Positions 37,015-48,197 of a stretch of DNA of 64,000 nucleotides are shown piece by piece. Position 1 is the first letter of the stretch, and the number at the start of each line of letters is the position of its first letter. Source of the stretch: Patagioenas fasciata (taxonomy: Eukaryota; Chordata; Aves; Columbiformes; Columbidae); the NCBI RefSeq assembly GCF_037038585.1, contig NC_092541.1, positions 567,445 to 631,444 on the forward strand, written 5' to 3'. A program made the position numbers and the translations under genes. The notes beneath the pieces were generated by a model that was not told where the DNA came from, made no database searches, and saw nothing but the letters and a program-made list of their open reading frames with translations.

Positions 37015-37528
37015 CTAAACAGGAGCCGCAGGGCGGCTGCGCCCACACGGGCGGAGGGACCGGGGCAGCGATCGCGTCCCCGTCGCCCCGTTCGCTGTCA
37101 CGGCCAAACCCCCCGGGCCCAGCGGTACCTGCGGGAGCAGGTTCCGCAGCCGCACGCGGTTGTCAGATGCCGGAGCCACTCGATCGCCTCCCTCCCGCTC
37201 GGCAAACGCGATCGGCCCGCGGGCGGGACCGGCTCCGCCGCCCCTCGCAGCGCAGCCCCGCGGGGAAGGGCCCGGCGCCGCCTCAGCGCTTTCTCCCCCG
37301 CGGCCCCGCCCGCCGCCCGCTGAAGTTTCTCCCGCTCGCCGGGCGCGGGCGCTGCGCGGGCCCTGCCGGCGCCCTCCCGCTCGGGGTTTATCGCGGGCGG
37401 CCATCGCGGGGGCGGTGGAGCCGCATCCCAGGTACGATCGAGGCGGGGGAGGGCGCGGAGGAGCCGCCCGGCAGCGCCCCGCCCTTCCCCACGAGACCTC
37501 CCCGAGCGCGGGCGGCGAGGGGTGCTTA

Positions 37529-37569
37529 ATTTGCATAACCACGCCCCATGCTCATGAATAACCAATCAG
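37529..37569 (+). promoter_or_regulatory. octamer and CCAAT-box cluster
   Basis: Within 41 bp lie an OCT/POU octamer ATTTGCAT, a CTCATGAATA element and ATAACCAATCAGC, a consensus NF-Y site, immediately upstream of a GC box. This AT-rich island inside an otherwise GC-only region stands out and is a likely core of the TANC2 promoter. Factor binding is inferred from motif match only. Confidence 0.6.
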
Positions 37570-37734
37570 CCCCGCCCCTCCCGGCCGGCTCACCTCCGCG
37601 CGCGGGGGGAGCCCAGGGGCACGCGCGCCCGCCGCTTCCTTTCCCCCTCCCACCCGGGGGGCGAGCGCCGCTCGCGCCGTTCCCGCCCCGCCCGCTCCCT
37701 TCCCCCCTCCGCGCGGCGCAGCGCGCGCGCCCGT

Positions 37735-38063
37735 GAGGCGGCGGCGGCGGCGGGAGCGCGCTCCGGGGCGAGCAGAGCACGGCGGAGCGGAGCGGAGCGG
37801 GGGGCAGAGGCGCCGCGGCCGCCGCTCCCCGGGGGAGGCCGCGGAGGGCGGGCGGCAAGGGACGGAGCGACCGGCGGAGGGAAGGAAGGAGGGCGCTGTG
37901 GCAGCGAGGGAGCAGCGGCGCCGACGAGGAGGGGGCGAGACCGCCCCCTCCCCCCCCCCCCCCGCCTCCCGTTCGGGCGCGCGCTCCCGGCGATGTGGTG
38001 AGAGGGAGGCGCCCCGCGGCCGGTGCGTCTGTGAGGGGCCGCCGGGGAGCCCCGCCGCGCCAG
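37735..38063 (+). other. TANC2: probable TANC2 exon 1 (non-coding)
   Basis: The 3' boundary is a strong donor, CGCCAG|GTAAGG, at 38063/38064. The 5' boundary is not known; the given start is approximate. The exon is purine- and GC-rich, with GCGGCGGCGG and GGAGCGGAGCGG repeats and a C-tract of about 14 bases near 37950, all consistent with a structured 5' UTR. The start codon of the protein lies in a later exon. Confidence 0.5.
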
Positions 38064-38087
38064 GTAAGGGCTCCGCGGCCGCGGGGT

Positions 38088-38153
38088 GTGCGTGCGTGTG
38101 AGTGAGTGAGTGTGTGAGAGTGTGTGTGAGTGTGTGTGAGAGTGAGTGTCCGT
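38088..38153 (+). repeat. GTGTG/GTGAG simple repeat in intron 1
   Basis: A run of alternating GTGTGTG and GTGAGTGAG units starting about 25 bp after the exon 1 donor. GTGAGT, a consensus 5' splice site, occurs five times (38098, 38102, 38106, 38126, 38142). Confidence 0.9.
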
Positions 38154-38448
38154 GTCCCCGCCGCGATACAAACGGGAGGGGAGGGGGGAGCCGGGAGGGG
38201 GCGACGCCCCGCGACATGTCGGCGGGGAGCGGTGTCTGCGTGGAAATCGCGGCGGTGCCGCACGCGGGGGGGCCGGGCCGGGCCCCGCATCGCGCCGCGG
38301 GGGGGGGGGAGGGGGGCGCGGATCCCGCCGCCGTGTCCGTGACACCGGGCGGGGCGGGGGCGCCGCGCTGGGCTCGGCCACGGGCGTAAAACTTGCGGGA
38401 GCTGCGGGTCGAGCGCGGGCGGCCGCAGAGGTGGGGTCGGGGTTTCAG

Positions 38449-38578
38449 AAATTCCGTGTTTTTCAGTGAGAAATAAGGTGTTTTTAAGAGAGCAGCGTTG
38501 CAGGTATTTTCAAAATTCCCGTCTTTTCGGTGAGAAATGAGGTGTTTTTCAGAGAGCAGCACGCAGGCTTTAAAGGTG
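38449..38578. repeat. imperfect 64-bp tandem duplication
   Basis: Two adjacent copies share AATTCC(C)GT, TTTTC(A/G)GTGAGAAAT, AGGTGTTTTT and AGAGAGCAGC, offset by 64 bp (for example ATTCC at 38451 and 38515). The copies lie exactly at the downstream edge of the TANC2 CpG island, within intron 1. Confidence 0.85.
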
Positions 38579-41574
38579 AGTGAATATTTCGGGTGCAGGT
38601 CACGTGCTGCAGGATCCAGACCCATCCCTTTGGCCGCTGCAAAAGGCGTTTTTCTGGCAGAATGGCCCCGTGTGTCCAGGGGCTGTGCTGCAGGTGGGGA
38701 CACGTGAGGCAAACACCCCCCGGGGCGCTGGGGAAAACGGGGGTTAAACAGCCTCCTTGTTATTCCTCCCGTAGGGTGAGTAAGGAGTGTGAAGCCTAAT
38801 GACACACGGTATCTTTCTGTTACAGGCGTGGGCTGGTTGTTGGGGGCTAAAATGTAAAAAAGACATGAGAGATGATGAGGCAGACAGGCTCCTCTCAGAT
38901 GCGTGTTTCGCAAGGAAAAGACATTTTCATCCTCATCTGCGTCGGGAAGTTCGGGAGCATCTGGTAGACAGTAAACTGGCTTAGAGGATGATGCATCAAT
39001 ATGGATTTTAGGCTTTTATACAGGTGAAAATAGCGGGAGGAAAATGAAGTATCTGGAGAAATTAAATAAATGATGAAGGTTAATTAGTGGTGCTGGGGGG
39101 TGTAGCATAGCTACAGTGTGCTGAACAGAGTTAAATTGATCTTGAATTGGGAGAAGAAGAGGAAATACAGCAAACGTGCCGTGGAGAACAACAACAACAT
39201 GGCCATGAAGCCCTGGTTGCAGCATTGCTCAGGTTGGAGCTTGGAATGGTTCCTTCAAAGTGCTAGAGCTTGGGTGTGTCTGGGTTTTCTCATTTAATCC
39301 GCAAAACTTAAAACGCCAAAGCATCCATTCCTAATGTATGAATTAAAAAGAAAAGAAGGTAGTGGAATAAGTGCCTTTTGGTGAGAACATACTGACCGGA
39401 GACACCTTATGTCTGGGATACTTTGTGTAGAGGTATGCTCAGCTAGAAAATGCGCGGTGAACATGCAGTCCAACATGAAAATACAATATACTGCAACTCG
39501 CCATAGTCAAAATCCCTTTTTGTTTGGCTCTGTGAACAAACTATAGGGGGAAAAAACCCAGTAGAACATCATAAGCCGCCTGGGGTCTGTGGCCATTATG
39601 ACACTGGGGCTTCTAAAAAATGAACGAGTTACTTAGAGTTCTGTTGCTTTTTTGTAGTAACTCTCGCTAAACGCATCATTAATACAAAAGGCTGTGTGCT
39701 CTAAAATTGCCACTGGTTCCATGTGGGGGAGAGGAGGGGCAGGACGTGTCCTGCTCGGGTCTGCCCTCTGCTCCTGGAATGTCCAAGCGCGCTCATGTGC
39801 AGATTTAGTCTTGTAACTACAATGTGGATTGCTGCTTACATGTTCAGTGTGGATGGATGACTAATAGAGTTTATAAAATAAGCTACTTATCAATATCGAT
39901 TGCGTTGTAGCAATTCCTGTCTTTTCTAGAGGTGGATCAGCCGAGGGGCCAGTAATGCCTGTAACTTCACGTTGTGAAATGTTAAAAAGAAATCTTTTGC
40001 TGTAAGAATTCTTCACGAAAGTCCTGATTTCTTGTCGTCTTGGTGTCTGAAGCTGCGGGTACACACAGCGATTCGTTCAACTTCTGAGGGTGGATTTTCT
40101 GTAGAGCGGGGTGGGAGGACGAGACGGCTTCCTTGGACATGCGGCCAGGCAGGTGGCTCTGAGGGTCGTTTCCTGACGAGGTTAAGCTGATTTTAAGAAC
40201 TGGTGTAAAATCAGTGACCTCTTGTCCTCTCTCTCCCACTCTCTCTTGTACCAAGTGAAAGGCTTGAGCGGTAATTTCAGGTTGGCTTGTGCTTTGCTTC
40301 TGGTATAGTGAAGATGTGCCAAGCCCTAGGGATGTTTTTCAGCATCCGTAGAAGGTGCAGAAGCTGCGTGGCGGTACAGGACCCGGTGACGTTGCTGGTG
40401 AGGTCTGTGGGAGGTTCCGATGGTCTCCAGTGAGAGCAGAGCTGAGCCTGCTCCTTGTTTCCAATGACAATCTGAAGCCTTCATCTTGAAATAACGTGTG
40501 CATTTTAACTTTGAGGTAGATTGTCCGCCTGTTGCATTCGCTGGAGGTAAATCAGTATTTAAAGCTCGCTGCATCTGCAAGTATTTGCAGCCACGGAGTG
40601 AGCTACATCATTCATCTCTGCTTTGTTTGCCAACTGGATTTTATGAGCTTTAAAAAATAAATTCTAGTTACGTTACTTAGAATTATTCCAGTTCCGTTAT
40701 TTTATGGGGCTAAAGTGCACTTGCTTGGTTTGCGTTCATTTAAAAAGTAATTAGTTTAAATACAAACCCTACATTAATTATAGAAGATAGTAGCTTGCCT
40801 TGTGTACTTAATGTGAAGAAGGGATAAACCGGGAATTTACAGCCCAGTCTTGACATTGTCCCACGTGGAGCTGATAGAGTTTGTTGAGGTTCTGATTAAG
40901 CAGCCCGGGACAGAAGGGTCCGGTTTAATGATGAGGGTGATGGACAAGTTGGAGAGGAATGAAGTTGTTGTCCTGGCGTGGAATTGGCTGTGGGGTTCTG
41001 GTGAGGGAGCAGAAGCTGCTTTGGTTGGTGTTGAATAAGAGTGCTGTGTGTTTTGGGAGCCGTGGCGGTGGAACCGTGGCCTTTCAGATCTTCAGAGAGG
41101 GAAGTCTTGGAATAATCCATAGAGTTCCCTGAACAGTCTGGGTCTCTTCCCAGGCAGCATTTATTATCTGTCTTTCCAAAATGTGTCAAATAAGCTAATT
41201 TATGCTGTGATGTGAGAAACTCCATCTTGAAATATACCCTTTCAGAGAACATAACCAGTGATGTTATATAGAAAGTATAGTATGCTTTTTTGACTCACAT
41301 TTGGTTTTGTGCCACATTGCGTGATTGTTTGATTTCAAAGGAATCATTACTTATTCATGGTGTTTATAAAATACATGTAATAATTGGTTTTGTATGTGTT
41401 CTGTGTAAAGGAAACCTTGGTTGAAGTTTGTGGGTTCCTTTTCTTGCTAGGAGTGGAGGGCTTGCTAAAAACGTTGCTTTTTCAAATTTAAAATGTGAGG
41501 GTTTTTTTATTATTACTTCCCTCCCACCAATCCTTCTGCTCGAGGAAGGTGAGAGTCGCTCAGCTTTCCCACAG

Positions 41575-41760
41575 AGTAACCTTGGGTGGTGATCCTGAAG
41601 AGCCGATCCGGCGAGGGCGGGCGCTCCAGGAACGCGAGGCGGTGAGTTCAGCTCGCCGTGCCCGTCCGGACAAGTCTCCGCACGCCGGCGCCGAGGAGCC
41701 GCGCTGCGCGAGGAGCGGCGTGCGCTGCGCCAGCAGAGCCACCGACGGAGATGAATCACG
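41575..41760 (+). promoter_or_regulatory. small CpG-rich patch, possible alternative first exon
   Basis: About 185 bp rich in CG dinucleotides in otherwise AT-leaning intron. It contains GAGGCG|GTGAGTTC, a strong donor with the exon side ending at 41641. It could be an alternative TANC2 promoter and first exon, or an enhancer. No transcript evidence is available here. Confidence 0.35.
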
Positions 41761-42713
41761 CGTGTTGACATTTCAGCTGCTACCAGTGTTTGTTATTTAT
41801 TTGTCCTTTATGAAAAGAACATATTGGTGAGCGCAGGAATATCTTCCAGAGCGCACTGCTGGCTCTGGTGCTGCTGGTGATACTTCTGGTTGGCTGGGGA
41901 GTGATTTGTTGGTGAGCTATTTCATAATCATCCTTTCGAAGTCTTGGAGCGACTTGTTGCTCGTGAGTTATTTGGTTGTACTAAAAAGAGTAAAATAAGC
42001 AGGATGTATCCAAAGGGAAGATCTGTGTGAAATGTCCTTTCACCACAAGCGGTTCCATTCATGTTGCCCCATTTCACATAAGTTGCTGAAAAGTCACCTG
42101 ATTAGTGTTTCTGAGCTCGTTATGCTGATCAAAGCAGAGAAGGCTCAAAGCTGAGCTTGTTCCTGTGCTGAGCTGGAAGCAGATGCAAATAGCAAATGAA
42201 GTTCCTGTGTTGTCCAGGCCTTTCCAAAGCTGGGAGAGATGCAAACGGGCCTTCTTGCTCTTCTTCCCTCAAATTCCGTGATCTGGAAGTTTGCAATCTT
42301 TTCTTTTAGAGGAGGCTGGAGTAAGACAGGGGAGATTGGGTCGTCGTGATGAGGTATTTGTCTTTCCGTCCAGTTTTTAACTCTTCCCGTCTCTTTGCCG
42401 TTGAAGAGGTGACTTGGTTTTCAGAGACCTGCGGCACTTCGCAGTTTCTGTTGTGTGATATTTAAAAACTGGGGCTTGTGTGAATACGGCGCTGAGGAAA
42501 TGCAGCGGAAGAGCTGAGCTGCATCTTGTCCCCTAACCTGCAGGGGTGTTTTAAGGTTACAATCAGACTAACTTGACAAAGCCGTTGGGGTAGAATTCCC
42601 AAGTATCAGTGGATGGGGTAAATGTGTGTTTTTTCTCTGAGTCCCACACCTTAATGGTGGATATTCTGTTGTCTAATTCTTACTTATATCAGCTTTAGTT
42701 GCTAACTGTAATG

Positions 42714-42729
42714 ATCTCAAATTTGAGAT
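42714..42729. repeat. 16-bp perfect palindrome
   Basis: ATCTCAAATTTGAGAT reads the same on both strands. It is followed 4 bp later by a repeat of the AATGATCTCA motif. No function is inferred. Confidence 0.8.
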
Positions 42730-43630
42730 TCGTAATGATCTCATTAATGAAAGAATATTTTGGATAAATGACTTATTATTTGCAGTACAGGTCACACTGG
42801 GTTTGTAGGCAGTTAATGAGAGCTGCCGGTATCACCGGGCTCAGCCACATGGCTGGGCAAGGTGAGCAGAATAATCCCATTTTCCTACCTTCCCCGATGC
42901 TCCTGCCCGGGGGTGTTTATGGGGCTGTGACAGGTGCGCTGGAGCCCGGCTTTGTGCCACTGATCTGGCCCAGCAGATTCTGGTGATGCCTCTTTCCTTC
43001 AATAGAATCAGCTTCTACCATCTTCTCTTTCTGGATTGATTTCCCATAGACTTAGTATTTAATGAAGAAATATTAAGAAGTAAAGGAACACCACGCAACC
43101 AGAGCGCGATGAACAGTGAAGTGTGCGTCTTTCCCGTTGCCGGTCCTTTCATTGACCTCTTGAGATGATTTTCCCCGTGTCAAACTGCCCGTTCTGGCCT
43201 GCGGGATTGTTCTGCGTTCAGAAGGTATTTTTTAGATAGTGGTGTGCTCTTAATGTTGCTGAGCAGATAATTGGGATGGGCTTAGGCAGGCTGCTGGGTC
43301 ACAGTGCTGCGGAAGAGAAGCTTCAGCACAGGGGAGATTATCGGACAAACAGATAAACAACTTTCTATCCCTCAGGGGTTTGATGGAATAGAGTATGGAA
43401 GGGTTCCTAGAGATCAAAACCGGAGTAAAATATAGTGGTGATGGATTTTTAGAAATATGTGATGCTTGGAGCAAAGAGCCAAAAGGAGACCTGTCGAACT
43501 TTTAGGGGAGTTTTAAAGCAGAGCCAGCTGAGGGGTGCGAATGCTGAGTGGATACAGTGATTTGAATGACCCAAATTAATGTTTGTGCTTGTGGATTTTG
43601 TTGCCTTACTCCAGGCTTGCAGGCTGTAGA

Positions 43631-44332
43631 ATGACCTATTAGAGAATGGCCTATTAGAGAGCAGCATAGGGAAAGGGAGCTGGGGGTCCTGGGGACAGCA
43701 GGGTGACCATGAGCCAGCACTGGGCCCTTGTGGCCAGGAAGCCAATGGGACCTGGGGTGGGTTAGAAGGGGGTGGTCAGTGGGTCAGAGAGGTTCTCCTG
43801 CCCCTCTGCTCTGCCCTGGGGAGACCACACCTGGAATATTGTGTCCAGTTGTGGCCCCTCAGTTCCAGAAGGACAGGGAACTGCTGCAGAGAGTCCAGCG
43901 CAGCCACCAAGATGCTGGAGGGAGTGGAGCATCTCCCGTGTGAGGAAAGGCTGAGGGAGCTGGGGCTCTGGAGCTGGAGAAGAGGAGACTGAGGGGGGAC
44001 TCATTCCTGGGGATCAATATGGAAAGGGGCAGTGTCAGGAGGATGGAGCCAGGCTCTTCTGGGTGACACCCAGTGACAGGACAAGGGGCAGTGGGTGCAA
44101 ACTGGAACACAGGAGTTTCCGCTGGAAGATGAGAAGCCACTTGTTGGGGGTGAGGGTGTCAGAGCCTGGCCCAGGCTGCCCAGGGAGGTTGTGGAGTCTC
44201 CTTCTCTGCAGCCATTCAAACCCCCTGGACCCCTTCCTGTGGAACCTCAGCTGGGTGTTCCTGCTCCGGGGGGATTGCACTGGATGGGCTTTCCAGGGCC
44301 CTTCAACCCCTCACATTCTGGGATTCTTCATA
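43631..44332 (+). mobile_element. CR1 LINE, C-terminal reverse transcriptase and 3' UTR
   Basis: The longest CR1 3' segment in the window with a normal end. It starts at the LESS-coding region (CTATTAGAGAGCAGC) and continues through the [20 protein letters not shown] and DRTRG motifs and the 3' UTR to CATTCTGGGATTCTT. It carries several frame shifts and a 15-bp internal duplication (GACCTATTAGAGAAT repeated) near its 5' end. It is an inactive, 5'-truncated copy of the same subfamily as the copies at 21519, 47970, 51093, 53880 and 57000. Confidence 0.95.
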
Positions 44333-46228
44333 TGACTTTATTTTTAAGGATATTTGCAAAATTATATGGATGTCAGGCAGTTGTTCTGTGCGTATAGCTG
44401 TATGTTGCTTAATCTGTTACTTTCTGTAGTTGCTTAAGTTAGGGTGCTTATTATCTCTTCTAGCAGCTTTTGCACTTCTAAGTAATCTTAGTTTAATAGC
44501 TAATTTATATTTTATGAAGGGAGAAATCTCCCATTTGATAATTTAATGAGGATTTTTTCCTCATATTCAAATAATTCTGTACTATTTAATTTTCAATGTA
44601 AGATTTAATTAGAAGACCCCAACTCAATTTTCTGCTCTTTCACACCGTTATGAGATACTGAGTTTCACAGTTAGAACATGAAATGTTTGCTTGAGATCTT
44701 AGTGAGCAGCTTCCCATTGGCACCGACCCTTGTTTAACACGTGTCTCAAGGCATCCTTGACTTTTTTTGCCATCAGGGATGGGGATTTAGTGCCACAGGC
44801 ACCATTAAAGAAAGGAATATTGTTCTTTGAAGGCTTAAACTGTAATGGAGCTACATAAGCCCACCCGCTCGTTCTTTAGACTGGTGATATTATCTGTGTC
44901 TCGATTAAAAACTAAAGCAAGCAAAGGCAATGGTGACAGCAGGCAGTGCTCCGCCACCTCCTCAGCAGAGGTGGAACCAACCATCTGGCACTATGTGGGT
45001 AGCAGTTAGCCCAAAAAGTAATAACAGTGGGAGTTGTTGCCAGTTACAAGTTGTGATCGCAAGCCAACTGGTGCCGTTCTAAATCAGCGTACATTTCCAG
45101 AGACAAGGAGATGCAAGTGGTTATTTTAGCGAACCTGAGGAGTATTTCAGTCGCAGGGGTCTGGGCTGAGCTTTTGGTTGCTGGTGTTTGCAAGGAAGTG
45201 TGAGGGGAGTAGGTCCAGGACCAGGGGCTGCGATGCTGCGAGACCGCCACCAGGCACTAGAGCAGTGGGAATGGTGTGTTGGTGTTGGAGTGTGTAAGCC
45301 TCCACTTGCGCGGTTGAAACTGAGGAATTACGTTAGAAGAGTGAACAGTGAAGTGGTCTGTTGATTTGAATTTGACTTTGCCAAATGGGAACTGAAGTAT
45401 TTTGGTTCTCCCTCCTTTGGCACCACCAACAAATCGCCGCTACCTGCTGTAGGATGAGAAGAACTTGGCAAGTGGGTGAAAAACTCCCTGTATTGCTTTT
45501 AGGAGCACGTGTGGTGGGGTGGCCTGTGGTATTTTTGTCTGCAGAGTTGGGCGTAGCATCAGCGGAACTGCTGTGAAGTGGATGCAGAACGGGCGAGCGA
45601 GTTGCTTGGTAACCTGGGTGACAGAATTGAGCGTGTACTGGTGAAACCTGTGGATGCCATCGGCTTTCAGGGCCTTGCAGGGATGGGAAGAAGGGATCAG
45701 ATTCAAAAAGATACTGAAAAATTTGCAACTTAAAATATGAACAAATTAATTTCTCAGTGTTTATTCTGAATAAAAAGAATGGTCGATAGTGCGGTTTGGA
45801 GCATGCGAAACTGTAGATCTCCACAGTGAAAATGAAAGCCCCTCCATGTCGACTGCGTGCGTGCTTAGTGCGCACAGAGCAAGGGGCGTTCGGGGAGCTG
45901 TGAATCCGTGACTTTCCATATCTGGATTCTTGTGCAGACGGGCTCAGCCCTGGGGAGCGCTATGGATCGTGCAGACAGGCTGCGGACACAGGTTTGCCAA
46001 GGGGACTTCTGTTGTTCTTTCTCAAGTTATTTGGGTAGATGCTCCCACGTCAGCAGGAATGCCTTGTCTCTCTGCTGGGGGACACTGCCAGTATCCCCCC
46101 GGCATATCTATAACTGCAGGAGTCCTCATCAAGTCTATAGCTTTGCATTGCACTCTTCTTTGTGGGTATACCTGAGTATGTTTGTTTAGTTCTGTTTACC
46201 GAGCTGTTTCTATTCAGAAGTCTCGTTT
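44333..46228 (+). other. TANC2: TANC2 5' intron sequence
   Basis: About 1.9 kb, AT-rich at first. Nothing recognised. Confidence 0.5.
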
Positions 46229-46271
46229 CACAGAATCCCAGAACGTCAGGGGCTGGAAGGGACCTGGTGCA
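46229..46271 (-). mobile_element. short CR1 3'-end remnant (antisense)
   Basis: TCACAGAATCCCAGAACGTC followed by AGGGGCTGGAAGGGACCTGG matches the terminal 40-45 bp of the CR1 3' UTR in reverse orientation. It is cut off abruptly after that. Confidence 0.7.
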
Positions 46272-47969
46272 ATACATAAAATAATGCTTCCTCGCTTTTC
46301 CCCAGACTTTCCTCGCAGAGGAAACAATCATTTTGGTTTCAGGTGGGTTGTGTACAGTGACTGTTGTAAGAAACAAACCCCAGCTCTCCTTGGCACTAAG
46401 GCTGACACAACTATGGCTGCAAAGGATTGCCGACGGTCAGGGCTGGCTTTGTTTGTGGGATTTCCCAAACCTGGGCTGAACTTTCAAATGGTTTCAGTTT
46501 TCTGAGTATTTTTGTATGTTGTGACGAAGGCATAAAATGGAAAACTGAGCTGAAGACCGTTGACTTGCATGTTTTCTTCTTCCTGATGTGCATGGTTTGC
46601 AATAAGAATAAATTCTGTAGCCTTTTTGAGCTCTGTGCAAGGCGCAGGGTCTGGCTCCAGCGCTTCAGTGTATGCAATAATAAATGTGTCTAGACCAAGC
46701 TTGGACGAGTTTAAAAAATAAGCCCATGTAACATCTATAATGTTATATGTGAAATAATCTTGGACACATTGTCATTGTGTTTGGGGAGAGAAAGCTTTCA
46801 TGTTGATGTAGGACGTGCCTGTGTACAGTAAGGCAAACAAGGCTGTCAGGTTTTCTGGAGTGCCTGTGGAGGAAGGAGAGTTCAGTCGGTCTGGAATGAC
46901 TGCAGATAATTCAAAGGAACTACGTCACTGTTATGGAGGAGGAGTGGGTTTTGTGTGTTTCAGATGCTCTGTGACACATCGTTGTAACAGAGAGGAGCTC
47001 GACAGAAAGCCGTGTCTTGTAAAAACCCGGGTTCCGGGTCCCTGCTGTTCGCTCTGGTGCCGGGGCGGGTGCGTCTGAAACGCTCTGCGAATGGACGTGA
47101 TCTGATTCTGTTTTTGATAAAACACAAATAGGAAATGATTATTAAAAGTATAAATAGTAAAATTAAATTTGTGATCTTCTTCCAAATAAGAAACCGCTTG
47201 AAATATTCATCACTTTGTTTACACGTTTGAAGTGCCGAGTTTGATTGGAAGATTCAGTATTTATAGTTGGTTGCTTTTTAGATGAAGAAGTGTCCAGGTT
47301 TCATGTTGTGTTGTCTGCATAACTGTGAATCCAGTGTTTGCCTTTAGGAAATCGCTTTTATCCGTCCGCAGTTTGCTGGCGGGGTTTTACTAAATGACGT
47401 GTAGAAATATTGTAGGCAAAGCCGTGAAGCACTGCGGACGTATTGTAAGAAAGCTAGAGAGAGAACCTGAGCTTCTGTCAAATGTGGTCGCTTTGTTTTT
47501 TCTACCAGGGCTGTGTTGACTTCTGGTATAGATATCAGATGGTGAGCTTTTGCATGTTCCTCGCTACAGGAACATCAGGTTGGTTTTCCTTCCTTTATTT
47601 GTGCTGTTCCTCTTCCTCCTCCCTCCCCCTCCTCATCCTGCTGTTGTTTCATCTGTGCAGCACTGTTGAATTTGAGTATTGGGCCAGCGCTTGCTCTTTG
47701 GTCCCTCCCGTGCCCATGAGACGCGCTGGTGTTCAGCAAGGACTCGGTAGGGTCTGCTTCGCACCCCCGTTGATGTACTTTCTGTTCACACACGGTGACT
47801 CTCTGTGAAATCTGGATTGAAACCTTTGGTACGAAATGAAGCCCCTCGCCTTTCCATGCTTAAGCGATTTTTATGGTGCTTCTCATTAGTAATGGGAAGG
47901 GTTTAAGTAAATTAGCACACACAAAAACGCTCCTTCCCATTTCCCTTTTCCATTGACGTGGAAATCTTC
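46272..47969 (+). other. TANC2: TANC2 5' intron sequence
   Basis: About 1.7 kb with no recognised repeat or exon. Confidence 0.5.
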
Positions 47970-48197
47970 ACAGAACCCCGGGGTGTCAGGGTTGAAGGGC
48001 CCTGGAAAGCTCATCCAGTGCAATCCCCCCATGGAGCAGGAACACCCAGCTGAGGTTCCACAGGAAGGGGTCCAGGCGGGTTTGAATGTCTGCAGAGAAG
48101 GAGACTCCACAGCCTCCCTGGGCAGCCTGGGCCAGGCTCTGCCACCCTCACCATCAAGAAGTTTCTTCTCAAATTGGAGTGGAACCTGCGCAGTTCT
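47970..48197 (-). mobile_element. CR1 LINE 3' UTR (antisense)
   Basis: Starts with CACAGAACCCCGGGGTGTCA and continues with GGAAAGCTCATCCAGTGCAA, CAGCTGAGGTTCCACAGGAA and GGAGACTCCACAGCCTCCCT to AAGTTTCTTCTCAAATTGGA. It is the reverse complement of the 3' part of the copy at 43631-44332 and keeps the 3' end while lacking the reverse transcriptase. Confidence 0.92.

Larger units (their letters stand above)
37015..38445 (+). promoter_or_regulatory. TANC2: CpG island promoter of TANC2
   Basis: About 1.4 kb of extremely GC- and CpG-rich sequence, the strongest island in the window. It precedes a good splice donor at 38064, and the TANC2 start-codon exon follows 18 kb downstream on the same strand. 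Its core contains an octamer ATTTGCAT (37529-37536), a CCAAT box in ACCAATCAGC (37561-37570) and adjoining GC boxes (CCCCGCCCCTCCC). There is no TATA box, as expected for a broadly initiating CpG promoter. Transcription probably begins between about 37600 and 37800. The minus-strand frame of 453 codons across it is an artefact of GC richness and the GT/GA repeat. Confidence 0.8.
38579..43630 (+). other. TANC2: TANC2 5' intron sequence
   Basis: About 5 kb of intron. It holds a small CpG-rich patch at 41575-41760 with a GTGAGT donor (see findings) but no recognised repeat or coding exon. Confidence 0.5.

Noticed and set aside
37552-38913. A 453-codon minus-strand open frame across the TANC2 CpG island
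   Set aside because: It owes its length to GC richness and to the GT/GA repeat (read as HTHTH/LTHT). The residues are almost only P, R, A, G and S, and it lies antisense to a clear promoter.
43631-44332. Several overlapping open frames of 70-100 codons as possible host genes
   Set aside because: They are pieces of CR1 reverse transcriptase and 3' UTR, recognised by [20 protein letters not shown] and DRTRG motifs.
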